The notes under the pieces: model-generated
Told to the model about the DNA's origin: nothing
Databases searched by the model: none
What the model saw: the letters and a program-made list of their open reading frames with translations, nothing else
Shown here: positions 46,121 to 53,555 of the stretch, piece after piece
Position numbering within the stretch: position 1 is the first letter of the stretch
How the letters are laid out: the number at the start of each line of letters is the position of its first letter
Position numbers and translations under genes: made by a program
NCBI RefSeq assembly: GCF_002086125.1
Contig: NZ_MVHG01000014.1
Coordinates: forward strand, 1 to 64,000
Length of the DNA: 64,000 nucleotides
Origin: Mycobacterium arosiense ATCC BAA-1401 = DSM 45069
GTDB lineage: Bacteria; Actinomycetota; Actinomycetes; Mycobacteriales; Mycobacteriaceae
Reading direction: 5' to 3'

Positions 46121-47515
46121 CTAGTTGTCGTTGAGGCCGGACATGTATCTGCCTACGGCGATGTCACGGGCCTTAGCGGCGTCATCGTCAATCGCTGAAA
46201 GCTCAGCCTCGATCTGGTCTTGCGGCAGGCCCATCCGAGTGAGCATCAGACGACGGGACACCAAGCCGGATTGGTATTCCTTCACCGCTGCATCCGCTTC
46301 GGCCGCAATGCTTCTCACATCGAAGTTGCCCCACACAGCCCGGACCGTGACACTGTTGGGGTCGACACTGTTTCGGATCGCATACACCAGTCGGGCGACA
46401 GCTTCATGAGACTTGGCGAACAGTTTGGCTTTCGACTCGGCCCGACTTGTAAGGCCGGCTTCCGCGCACTGCATCGCCTCGGCGGTAGACGGATTGGATG
46501 TCGTCACGCCACACATGTGAGCCGGGACCGCCGCCACAGCCATGATGCCTTGAATCCAGATGTCGATAGAGGTGCGAAAACCCACCAGGTTGGCGCCTTC
46601 AAGCTGCCCGAAGTGGGCATTGTCGTTGTCCGACAGCATCGCCCGGTTGCCTTCGGGGATTGGGCTCACCGTGTCGATGATTTGTTCACCGTTGCCATCG
46701 AGGACTGGCTCACCCGTGCAGGGGTCTACGCGCGGCTCCTCGGTGGCCTCAATACCAGTCGCCCATCTTCTTGGCCTGGCCGTAAACTCTTGCGCCACAG
46801 CAAGGTCCGCGCATGTTTTGGCCATCGCATCGATGAGGCATTTAATCGGCTCGATTTCCGACTCGCCCGAATACTCGAGGTACGGGGTGTCCCGCCACAA
46901 GCACGGGAGCAGGTCGGCGTTGGTGAAAGCCACGATGGGGACTTGGCCCAGTGGGTTGGGCATTTGCTCGATCAGCTCGAACTCCCCGCCGCCGTTAGGG
47001 GCGCTGGACCGCCAATGCTCCACCTTATTGACCTGATACAGCCACACGTCCGTATAACCTTTGGTGGCCGGGGTGGTGTTCACGGTGACCTGTTTGATTC
47101 CCGCAGTAATCTGGCGGGTCACATCATCGCGTTTGACCGCTACAGTGTCGCCGGATTCGATTGTGACGGTGGGGTTTCCCTGGTCATCAGACCACACTAA
47201 GCAGAAGGATTCGCCCTGTAGGAGGGCTTCACGGTGGAGAGTGTCGGCGAACTGGTCATAGTCGAGGGCCAGTAGGTCATCCCAGACGGGCGCGCCGTCG
47301 AACCCATTCAGCCTGAGTCTCTCGGTCAGGGCGGTGATAGCGACCCTGGCGAAGTTGACCGACAACACCCCTAACCGGTTTCCCAGGGCGGCGCGGGCCT
47401 CCGGTGCCAGATAGGCCAGGGGTTGGCGGCCGGCCCAGTAGGCGCGGTTTTCAGAACGGCGATGCAATCCAGCCATTAGACGCTGCTGCATTTCGATGAG
47501 CAGGGGTGAACTCAT
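46121..47515 (-). CDS. Phage portal protein (SPP1 gp6-like)
   Basis: The 464-residue protein begins MSSPLLIEMQQRLMAGLHRR at the ATG 47515, which overlaps the terminase stop (TAATG); a TTG at 47533 is in frame but less likely. It shows the portal pattern NRLGVLSVNFARVAITALTERL near 45, the wing and stem region near 150-330, and VPAHMCGVTTSNPSTAEAMQ near 330, typical of this family. It would form the dodecameric vertex for DNA entry. It appears complete. Confidence 0.85.
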   Translation of the reverse strand: MSSPLLIEMQQRLMAGLHRRSENRAYWAGRQPLAYLAPEARAALGNRLGVLSVNFARVAITALTERLRLNGFDGAPVWDDLLALDYDQFADTLHREALLQGESFCLVWSDDQGNPTVTIESGDTVAVKRDDVTRQITAGIKQVTVNTTPATKGYTDVWLYQVNKVEHWRSSAPNGGGEFELIEQMPNPLGQVPIVAFTNADLLPCLWRDTPYLEYSGESEIEPIKCLIDAMAKTCADLAVAQEFTARPRRWATGIEATEEPRVDPCTGEPVLDGNGEQIIDTVSPIPEGNRAMLSDNDNAHFGQLEGANLVGFRTSIDIWIQGIMAVAAVPAHMCGVTTSNPSTAEAMQCAEAGLTSRAESKAKLFAKSHEAVARLVYAIRNSVDPNSVTVRAVWGNFDVRSIAAEADAAVKEYQSGLVSRRLMLTRMGLPQDQIEAELSAIDDDAAKARDIAVGRYMSGLNDN

Positions 47516-48981
47516 TATGAAGCGAAACTCCAAGCTCTTTTTCGTTTTGTAGGTTTAGTGCCCAGCCACACACAACGCGAATGACAGGGGATCAACGCGG
47601 CCAGGCAGTCGATTTTGCGGGCGCTGCGTTTACGTGAAGACTTATCCACGGTGATGCCGTAGTTGGTTTCCACCATCTTCGCGGCCAGGACATGATCGCG
47701 GAGTGTTTTATCTCCTGAATGACTAAAGTTCGCGTTGAGGGCGGCTGTGCGGAAATCCGTCACCGCTTTAGTCACACGCTGGGGACTCCACGGGAACTCC
47801 GAACACGGAATACCCTCCCCGGCAAGCACTTGAATGCTGCGGTTCATCCGGAAAGGATCGAAGGTAACCTCCCGGACCACAAACGCCCGGCAGGCCTCAC
47901 GGATGGCGTCTTCAACCTCTAGCACGTTGACGCGGAAATCCGGTCTCCCATCCGACTTCCATACCCGCCACAGATCAAAGTGAGGTTTCGGAGAAACGGT
48001 GCCGATGACGATGGCCGTGGAGTCGGCATTCTCTCCGCCGAACGAACTGTCGACGCTAACCACGATCTCCGATCCGGGTTCAACCGGGGAGCCCGTCGAA
48101 AGGCAATCCCACGTTTCCGGTACCAGCAGCGGGGACTCTGTAGACTCGATGAATTGGCAGAGCCTTTTACGTCTATAGTCCGATTCCGGCACGGTCCGGG
48201 CATCACGCTCGAATACGTCAATCGACAGGAAATCACCGTAGGCCGGATTGGCTAGGCGAATGCAGTGCTCACACAACATGTCGTGGTGCTGAAACTCGTC
48301 GGCGGAGAACTCACGCCACACAATGAAGTCATCGCCCAATTCCCGGTGCAGATTCCTCCACTCCACCAACACCGAGCCTTCCATCTCCGCTGGTGGGTTA
48401 CCGATTCCTATGCACAACGATTCCGGGCGTTTACCCTGCGCCAACATCAGGGTAGAAACAGTGTCCTGGGGGACAACCTGCAGCTCATCAATCAACGCCG
48501 CCCGGTAATCTAATCCCTCCAAGGACTCCGCTTCACTGGGAAGGGCCTCGAGTGTCGACATGGTGCGCGGATAGTAAATCGACTCTTTCATCACCTGGCA
48601 CCGAGAAGCCAGCTCAGGGCTCTTACGGATCATCATCGCGGCGACATTGAACAGAATGGTTGCCTGCTTCTGATTCCTCGCCACAACGACGATATGGGCG
48701 CCATCACCACCGGTCATCAGCAGATAGCATGCCAACATTCCCAGTAGCGACGATTTTCCTGAACCTCTAGTCATCATCCACGCCGCAAGACGCGGTTTCG
48801 GATCTTTATCGAGAACCGAGGCGACCAATTCTTTTTGCCAGTCCCGGAGGATCACCGGCTTGCCGGCATCATTACCCTTCGGTATTCTGAGGAAGCGTTT
48901 ACAGAATTGCGCGAACCGCTCCGATTCCTTACCGCGAGGACGCCACGGCAATGGCGATTCATCCACCTGTTTGAGGCGCAA
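47515..48981 (-). CDS. Terminase large subunit
   Basis: The 488-residue protein has an ATPase domain with Walker A TRGSGKSS at 71-78 and Walker B ALIDEL at 162-167. The RNase H-like nuclease domain shows VVSVDSSFGG (Asp311), VTFDP (Asp375) and RKIDCLAAL (Asp458), so all three acidic residues are present. It packages DNA into the prohead. The start is uncertain: a TTG at 48981 or a GTG at 48966. HNH and large-terminase neighbours are known to act together in cos-type packaging. No small-terminase gene is recognised nearby. Confidence 0.9.
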   Translation of the reverse strand: MRLKQVDESPLPWRPRGKESERFAQFCKRFLRIPKGNDAGKPVILRDWQKELVASVLDKDPKPRLAAWMMTRGSGKSSLLGMLACYLLMTGGDGAHIVVVARNQKQATILFNVAAMMIRKSPELASRCQVMKESIYYPRTMSTLEALPSEAESLEGLDYRAALIDELQVVPQDTVSTLMLAQGKRPESLCIGIGNPPAEMEGSVLVEWRNLHRELGDDFIVWREFSADEFQHHDMLCEHCIRLANPAYGDFLSIDVFERDARTVPESDYRRKRLCQFIESTESPLLVPETWDCLSTGSPVEPGSEIVVSVDSSFGGENADSTAIVIGTVSPKPHFDLWRVWKSDGRPDFRVNVLEVEDAIREACRAFVVREVTFDPFRMNRSIQVLAGEGIPCSEFPWSPQRVTKAVTDFRTAALNANFSHSGDKTLRDHVLAAKMVETNYGITVDKSSRKRSARKIDCLAALIPCHSRCVWLGTKPTKRKRAWSFAS

Positions 48982-49268
48982 TTCAAGTGTCTTTCAAAAG
49001 TGGCAGTTAAAACGGCCAGGATTTGTGGGCTGACCTGCGCCGAGCCCGTTAAGGAACGGTTCCGTGCTCTAGCGACGGTGTAGCGACCGGCTCACGCGCG
49101 GTGGCCCTCCCCTAGCAAACCATCCAGTGCTCGGCAGCACGGTTATTACCGCAGTAGGGCGCGCATAGACGCGCCGATGTGGTGGCCATGTAGCTAACTC
49201 ACCCTCATTGTCAACCTGGTTGATTAGCTGGCCTCGACGGACCTCCGGGAATGGTCTTCGGCCGCTGG
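48982..49268. other. Structured non-coding gap between HNH and terminase genes
   Basis: No ORF of useful length is seen in these 287 bases. Inverted repeats are dense: GTGCT/AGCAC (49127-49140), GGCGCG/CGCGCC (49158-49175), AGCTAA/TTAGCT (49192-49229) enclosing TCAACC/GGTTGA (49211-49223), and TAGCTAACTCA (49191-49201) matched to TGAGTTAGCTA (49311-49321) inside the HNH gene. The position suggests a packaging start (cos or pac) region. Confidence 0.45.
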
Positions 49269-49685
49269 TCAGGGCGTCGCGTTTGGGGGAAGCGCAGACA
49301 TGCTGGTCGCTGAGTTAGCTACGGTGCGACGCCTGCGCCTGTCGGCCGCGATGCGGGACTCCACAAGGGCGATATCTTCGGGTGTTGCCTGTCGCCCACG
49401 ACTGCGGTTATGGAATCCACATGAGGTCTGCAAGTTATGGATCTCGAATGTCCATTCGGGTTTGTCGTGGGGGCTGACGATATGGTCGGTGTGCTCAGCG
49501 GGTCGGCCGCAGCCAAGCACGTAGCAGACCGGTGATTGGCGCCTCAAGCGCTTACTAAGCGTCTTCCACTTATTGGTGCGTAGCAGCGGGTGTGAGCGGC
49601 TTGGACGGCTGTCTGGGGGCCGGCAATCGTCGCACCTGGTGTCGGGCGATAAAGTCCCACACTGGATGCACGGGCGCGGAGCCAT
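49269..49685 (-). CDS. HNH endonuclease (138 aa)
   Basis: The protein has an N-terminal zinc-finger-like pair (CIQCGTL, CDDC) and a central HNH core: CGRPAEHTDHIVSPHDKPE near 58-77, then IHNLQTSCGFHNRSRG near 82-97. In several cos phages and in capsid-forming satellites, an HNH protein of this type is needed with the large terminase to cut at cos. Its location just upstream of terL fits this. The start overlaps the previous stop by one base (TAATG). Confidence 0.85.
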   Translation of the reverse strand: MAPRPCIQCGTLSPDTRCDDCRPPDSRPSRSHPLLRTNKWKTLSKRLRRQSPVCYVLGCGRPAEHTDHIVSPHDKPEWTFEIHNLQTSCGFHNRSRGRQATPEDIALVESRIAADRRRRRTVANSATSMSALPPNATP

Positions 49686-49897
49686 TAGTCGGCGTCCAGG
49701 TCTCCCAAGCCTTCAACAATGGCGTTATCGATCATGGTATCGAGATGGTGGAAGGCGACGGCATCGAGGACGAAGTTCACCGACGTTCCCTTTTCGCCCA
49801 TTACTCGTAGTAGGTAGAGGCCGTTACCGATGTAGTTAGTTGCGGCCGCGACTAACTGTTCGAGGTCAGACTTGGCGATAGTCTCTTCGATATACAT
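49685..49897 (-). CDS. Small protein of unknown function (70 aa)
   Basis: The protein begins MYIEETIAKSDLEQLVAAATNYIGNG and ends AIVEGLGDLDAD; it is acidic and probably helical/beta mixed. The ATG follows the stop of the 57-residue gene directly (TAA-ATG) and the stop overlaps the HNH start. This tight coupling supports a real gene. No family is recognised. Confidence 0.6.
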   Translation of the reverse strand: MYIEETIAKSDLEQLVAAATNYIGNGLYLLRVMGEKGTSVNFVLDAVAFHHLDTMIDNAIVEGLGDLDAD

Positions 49898-50071
49898 TTA
49901 CGGTTCAATAAGTTTCTTTTGAAGTTTCAAGAATAAGATCCACCACAAATCCGTAGTCATGGCCACGCGAATGTGTTGATCGCCATCGGTGAATACGAGG
50001 TCCATTATTCCGCGGTCGGGATGACCAATGACATCGAGTGAGTGCGGCCGGATCGATTGGAAGTCGTCCAT
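49898..50071 (-). CDS. Small protein of unknown function (57 aa)
   Basis: The ATG at 50071-50069 overlaps the DUF3631 stop (TGATG), and the TAA at 49900-49898 abuts the next ATG. The product starts MDDFQSIRPHSLDVIGHPDR and ends LKLQKKLIEP. It shares GHPDRGIMDLVF-type spacing but no known motif. Length and coupling on both sides make it likely real. Function unknown. Confidence 0.6.
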   Translation of the reverse strand: MDDFQSIRPHSLDVIGHPDRGIMDLVFTDGDQHIRVAMTTDLWWILFLKLQKKLIEP

Positions 50072-51399
50072 CAGTTAGCCACCTTCATCGCGGCGTCGGG
50101 CAGCATCTTCGCCCGTCTAACGGTTTCGACTGCGTGGCACATCCCGCACAGCCCATGCGTTTCGGCAGGGACCCCGCAGCCCTCGGTGCTGCACATGGGT
50201 GGCAGTGGATGAAGGTCGGCGCGTGACCGTGTGTGGTTAACGTTAACGTCGGGGTCAACAGGATGCGTGGGCTCTGACCTGCGGTGTTGACCTCGTGAAC
50301 CTTGTTGACCTTTTTCAGGGGTGTAGGTGTAGCGGGACCAGGCGTCGGAGAAGTTGGCCGCGATATATCCCTTCGCCGATCTGTCCCCGATACGAATCGG
50401 ATGAGAAATCACGTCGTACTGTTTCAGAAGCTTCGCAAGATCCCTGTCAGTGAGTTCATTGTTGCGGTAGTAACGTCGCCACCTAGATTCGGGCAGGTTC
50501 AGAAGCTCGCGGAGAAGATCACGGGTGTGCATTCTCTCCTCGCTGCCGAAGACAGTCTTAATGTCCTTCAGTAGTTGCACTCCGGTACTGTCGTTGTCCG
50601 ATGCCTGAGTGAATTCAACTGCGGCTGCACGGGCTCGAGCCGGCCATTCTCCACCAGCGGCATCAGCAACCATTATCAGCGGCTCCCACACCTCGGCGGC
50701 ACGGTCAGTCACGGGCATGTCATCCGGCCAGGAAAGGTTAGCCTTTTCCATCCACTGGGCGATATCGGTTGCGAGTGCTTTGGCGTCCAGGCCGTTGATT
50801 CGTTCTCTCCACGGTTCAACATGTTCGTCGTTCTTCCGCTTCTGCATACGAATGACGATGGCCCGGTCCGCGATAGTGTCGGGAAGTCCACCAATCCCCG
50901 CCAACGCAACAGCACCATAGGACGGATACTGCTTAGTTACTAGTCCGTTGTCCCATGAGGCGCGGCCAACCATAGCGCCACGCTTATAACCACCATTAAG
51001 CACGGCACGGAGGGTTTCATCACCCTTTGCATTCGGGCCATAGATAGTGTCAATTTCGTCACAGAAAAGGGTGGGTAATTCTTCATTCGAGAGTGTCCCG
51101 ATGATGAAGGCTGCAGTGGTATTGAGAAGTCGAATACCGTGTGGAACTAGGTGCTCACTCACTTCTAATGCGCGGGTTTTGCCACTGCCCTTCTCCGGGC
51201 TGATGAACGCCAAACGCGGGGTGGTGTCCCATTCGTCCATGCGGTGGGTGTGGGCGATCCATAGGACGTGTGCGTGGCGGGCCGCATCGGATGGGTAGGC
51301 GATGAACCGTGACAGGAAGGCATCAACCTCCCCGAGTGCCACACACCCTTCTATAGGGTTAACGAGGTCAACAGGGTTAACATCGCTGGTAGATGTCAT
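50071..51399 (-). CDS. DUF3631 replication-type ATPase
   Basis: The 442-residue protein has a P-loop ATPase core: Walker A PEKGSGKT at 68-75, Walker B LFCDEID at 111-117, and a sensor-like GIGGLPDTIADRAIVIRM near 168. The middle (about 200-345) is DUF3631, with a winged-helix-like end (LLRELLNLPESRWRRYY). The last part is low complexity then a CxxxxC zinc-type module (CSTEGCGVPAETHGLCGMC, near 405-425). Relatives occur in phiRv1/phiRv2 and other elements as replication initiators or helicases. Arrays of GGTYAAC repeats lie in its first and last parts. Confidence 0.8.
   Translation of the reverse strand: MTSTSDVNPVDLVNPIEGCVALGEVDAFLSRFIAYPSDAARHAHVLWIAHTHRMDEWDTTPRLAFISPEKGSGKTRALEVSEHLVPHGIRLLNTTAAFIIGTLSNEELPTLFCDEIDTIYGPNAKGDETLRAVLNGGYKRGAMVGRASWDNGLVTKQYPSYGAVALAGIGGLPDTIADRAIVIRMQKRKNDEHVEPWRERINGLDAKALATDIAQWMEKANLSWPDDMPVTDRAAEVWEPLIMVADAAGGEWPARARAAAVEFTQASDNDSTGVQLLKDIKTVFGSEERMHTRDLLRELLNLPESRWRRYYRNNELTDRDLAKLLKQYDVISHPIRIGDRSAKGYIAANFSDAWSRYTYTPEKGQQGSRGQHRRSEPTHPVDPDVNVNHTRSRADLHPLPPMCSTEGCGVPAETHGLCGMCHAVETVRRAKMLPDAAMKVAN
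50235..50310. repeat. Iteron-like array B (within 3' part of DUF3631 gene)
   Basis: Three copies of a GGTYAAC motif on the plus strand (starting 50235, 50241, 50253) are followed by two inverted copies (GTGTTGACC at 50284, TTGTTGACC at 50302). The layout, three direct then two inverted with a 20-30 base gap, matches array A at 51357-51432. It falls in the low-complexity coding region after the conserved domain, where protein constraint is weak. Confidence 0.6.
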
Positions 51400-51432
51400 T
51401 TTTTCTGTTGACCTTCCGGGTTTCTGTTAACC
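51357..51432. repeat. Iteron-like array A (5' end of DUF3631 gene and leader)
   Basis: Three contiguous 9-base repeats, GGTTAACGA, GGTCAACAG and GGTTAACAT (51357-51383), encode residues 6-15 of the protein. CTGTTGACC (51405-51413) and CTGTTAACC (51424-51432) follow as inverted copies. A T-rich stretch (51399-51404) lies in the gap. The repetition continues outside the coding region, so it is a DNA signal and not a protein repeat. Confidence 0.65.
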
Positions 51433-51440
51433 ATCGCGGT

Positions 51441-51629
51441 TCACACGCTGGCGCTGCGCTCGGTGCGGCGGCGTTCAGTTTCAAGCCACAGATCCAAGTC
51501 GGCCCTGTCGAACCAAACTCGCCGGCCGATTTTGTATGACCGCGGCCCTTTATCGACGGACCGGTAATACTGCAGCGTCCCGACTGGTAGCCCGACATAG
51601 GCAGCAGCCTGCTCGAAATCAAATCGCAT
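51441..51629 (-). CDS. Small HTH protein, MerR/AlpA-type, candidate excisionase (62 aa)
   Basis: The protein begins MRFDFEQAAAYVGLPVGTLQYYRS, a winged-helix DNA-binding head, and continues YKIGRRVWFDRADLDLWLE, the usual excisionase-family wing and helix. GGAGCAG precedes the ATG. Proteins of this size and fold act as directionality factors or activators in phages and satellites. It lies just upstream of array A and the DUF3631 gene, so it may also control replication genes. Confidence 0.75.
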   Translation of the reverse strand: MRFDFEQAAAYVGLPVGTLQYYRSVDKGPRSYKIGRRVWFDRADLDLWLETERRRTERSASV

Positions 51630-51738
51630 TGTTCTGCTCCAACAAGACCAATGAAATGGCCTTTAAAAGAATCGCCTTAAGAATGGCGAGAGAATAGAGG
51701 ATTTCCCCTACGCCTCAAGTGTATCATGAATATTCAAT

Positions 51739-51978
51739 TCAGGTCTGTTTTTCGCCATTCCCCACGTCACGCAGCCTTTCGGCCTCGAATCGGCATAATA
51801 ATGACGCCAGCGCCTGGATAACTTCTAACATCTGCTTTCGGTCTAAAGTCGCCACAGCCATGAAGATCCCTCCAACTTCGCCCTTTTTGTTGGGGTCGGC
51901 GGCGCGCTCACGGGCGGCATCTTCTATCCGTGTGGTGATTTCTCTTAAGGCTTCGGTTGCCTCGGGGCTACGGTTCAT
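51739..51978 (-). CDS. Small helical protein of unknown function (79 aa)
   Basis: The protein begins MNRSPEATEALREITTRIEDAARERAA and is highly charged and helical. Its ATG overlaps the stop of the upstream HTH gene by 4 bases (ATGA), supporting coupled expression. No family is recognised. Being between two DNA-binding proteins, it may be a regulator partner. Confidence 0.6.
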   Translation of the reverse strand: MNRSPEATEALREITTRIEDAARERAADPNKKGEVGGIFMAVATLDRKQMLEVIQALASLLCRFEAERLRDVGNGEKQT

Positions 51979-52226
51979 TGCGCACCCCCGACCGGACGCG
52001 CAAGCTCAAGTAGGGATTCACGGTCGACACGGATAAGTCGGGGACCGACCCTCTGCGCCCTAATCAGTCCGCTGGAAATCCATCTGCGGATTGTCTTCGG
52101 ATCGACCCCCAGGTATTCGGCCGATTGTTGGATGGATGGGTGACGGGGTAATTCATGAGCAATCATGTCCATTACTATCCAGACGTTTGCCGCTTCATCT
52201 CCGCAGCAAACGGAAGTCAGGGACAT
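51975..52226 (-). CDS. HTH DNA-binding protein, excisionase/regulator-like (83 aa)
   Basis: The 83-residue product starts MSLTSVCCGDEAANVWIVMD at 52226. The HTH is SIQQSAEYLGVDPKTIRRWISSGLIRAQRVG (about 31-61), followed by LIRVDRESLLELARPVG, the MerR/HTH_17 layout. The ATG is 8 bases after a TANNNT -10-like hexamer, so the transcript may be leaderless; an internal ATG at codon 19 is an alternative. It is the first gene after the integrase. Confidence 0.65.
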   Translation of the reverse strand: MSLTSVCCGDEAANVWIVMDMIAHELPRHPSIQQSAEYLGVDPKTIRRWISSGLIRAQRVGPRLIRVDRESLLELARPVGGAQ

Positions 52227-52240
52227 GTGTAGACACAATA
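52226..52240 (-). promoter_or_regulatory. Putative leaderless promoter with overlapping operator
   Basis: On the minus strand TATTGT (52240-52235) is 8 bases before the ATG. TGTGTCTACACA (52237-52226), with 5-base arms, overlaps both the hexamer and the start. Binding here would block initiation. It resembles the palindrome at 42909-42920. Confidence 0.4.
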
Positions 52241-52266
52241 CGCAGATCAGGGGAAAGAAAATTAGT

Positions 52267-53355
52267 TCAAACTTTTTTCGCAGCAAGCTTGGATATAGCC
52301 TCCGCGATCTTCGCGTCCCGGCCTTCCGCGACGTGCTGATACATGAGTGACATTTGTGGCGTGGAGTGGCCCAACCTATGCATGAGTTCGGCGGTGGTTG
52401 CGCCCGACTGAGCCGCGAGGACCGCTCCAACATGCCTCAGATCGTGGACACGTAGCTTAGGTTTCCCGATCGCCCTCCGGGCCTTCATCCAATGGACCCG
52501 ATATTGGTCGTCACGAATGTGGGTGCCGTCGTCGGTGAACAACAGCGCATCAGGCTTGCGTTCAACGTGTGCTTTCAGATGGGCCTTGAGGATCGGCCGA
52601 AGGTGCGGCGGCACCGACACATCCCTGATCCCGGCCGCCGTCTTGGGGACACCCTCATAAAACTTCCCCTGGCGATACGTCACGGCTCTACGGATGCGGA
52701 GAACACTGCAGTCGGCGGCCATGTCTTTCCTGCGCAGCTCGGATGTTTCACCCCACCGGAGACCACACCATGCCGCCAACAGGACGCTGCAGCGCAGATG
52801 ATCGGGCATCTTCGAGGCAAGTTTGTCGACCTGCGCGGGAGTGATGATGTCGATATCGCGGCGACGTTTCGTCTGCATGGCGGCACGGATGCGACAGGGA
52901 TTTGCGTCGAGCACTTCATCCTGGACCGCAGTCGTACAGATCGCATGGAGGAGTGAGTACGCGTGGGCGTTGCGGGTCGGATGCGCATTACCCAAGCCGG
53001 TGTGCCACTCACGAACCTTGGCCGGCGTCAAGGTAACGATCTTCCCATCGCCCAACGTGGGCAGTATCAACCGATCCAACATTGATTGGTAATGCTGCCG
53101 GGTGCGTGCACGTAAGTTCCTATGCTCCAACCACTTCCGGGCATAGTCACGCAAGGTGATGCCGTCCGAACGCTCAACGCTCCCCCACGTTCCGAGATCA
53201 ATTTTCTTGCGCTCGATAGCTAGCCAACCAACGGCATCATCTTCGTTGTCGAAAGTCCTCGACGCCTTATGCACTCGCCCGTCGGGTCCGGTGTAGGCCG
53301 CCTGCCAGCGACCGGATGGCAGCTGGCGTAACCGACCAAACCCACGCCTCGACAT
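52267..53355 (-). CDS. int: Tyrosine-type site-specific integrase
   Basis: The 362-residue protein has an N-terminal AP2-like arm-binding domain (RQLPSGRWQAAYTGPDGRVH, 10-30), a core-binding domain (about 65-150) and a catalytic domain. Catalytic residues are Arg200 (GLRWGE), Lys238 (VPKTAAG), His304/Arg307 (HDLRH), His330 (LGHST) and Tyr339 (MYQHV), a full set. It joins the 25-base cores at tRNA-Arg. The start lies 20 bases from the arm-type repeat at 53376, so its own expression may be blocked by bound integrase. The closest known counterpart in type is the phiRv2 integrase. Confidence 0.95.
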   Translation of the reverse strand: MSRRGFGRLRQLPSGRWQAAYTGPDGRVHKASRTFDNEDDAVGWLAIERKKIDLGTWGSVERSDGITLRDYARKWLEHRNLRARTRQHYQSMLDRLILPTLGDGKIVTLTPAKVREWHTGLGNAHPTRNAHAYSLLHAICTTAVQDEVLDANPCRIRAAMQTKRRRDIDIITPAQVDKLASKMPDHLRCSVLLAAWCGLRWGETSELRRKDMAADCSVLRIRRAVTYRQGKFYEGVPKTAAGIRDVSVPPHLRPILKAHLKAHVERKPDALLFTDDGTHIRDDQYRVHWMKARRAIGKPKLRVHDLRHVGAVLAAQSGATTAELMHRLGHSTPQMSLMYQHVAEGRDAKIAEAISKLAAKKV

Positions 53356-53375
53356 GTCTGAAGGGTATCAAGACA

Positions 53376-53391
53376 CGTGCAAGATTCGTGC
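53376..53391 (-). promoter_or_regulatory. Candidate integrase arm-type site, right
   Basis: CGTGCAAGATTCGTGC is identical to 42882-42897 and sits between the integrase start and attR. A further CAA follows here, making the second half-site CGTGCAA as complete as the first. Confidence 0.7.
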
Positions 53392-53513
53392 AACAATGAT
53401 GGGCTGATATGCCCGGCATATGTACTATACTGCCGGACAGGTGAACGCCCCTTCTCCGCAGGTAGAGGTGCAGAAACCGCAGTTAGATTAACCGAGCACG
53501 CCGATAAGCCTGT

Positions 53514-53538
53514 CAGGTTCGAATCCTGCCGGGGGCAC
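53514..53538 (+). repeat. attR core (25-base direct repeat)
   Basis: The sequence is identical to 42832-42856 and represents the T-arm and acceptor 3' side of tRNA-Arg without the rest of the gene, so it is not a second tRNA. It marks the right end of the element. Confidence 0.9.
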
Positions 53539-53555
53539 AGATGTCATGTATGACG

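Larger units (their letters stand above)
42832..53538. mobile_element. Integrated capsid-encoding phage satellite (phiRv-like) in tRNA-Arg
   Basis: The element spans 10.7 kb between 25-base direct repeats and interrupts Rv0923c/Rv0913c-type core synteny. It carries tyrosine integrase, HTH proteins, a DUF3631 ATPase, HNH nuclease, large terminase, portal, scaffold-like protein, HK97 capsid and three connector-type proteins in one leftward run, plus a rightward three-gene cassette at the left end. It lacks tail, tape-measure, lysis, repressor and recognisable small-terminase genes. That combination fits a satellite that builds capsids but borrows tails and lysis from a helper phage; a decayed prophage is the alternative. 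It is more A+T-rich than its flanks. Confidence 0.85.

Noticed and set aside
48835-49083. Plus-strand 82-codon ORF near the terminase start, considered as small terminase
   Set aside because: It is antisense to the terminase start and on the wrong strand for the operon, and it has no DNA-binding helix pattern.
53514-53538. Second tRNA gene at the right end of the element
   Set aside because: Only the 3' 25 bases of tRNA-Arg are repeated; no acceptor 5' strand, D-arm or anticodon arm precedes them.
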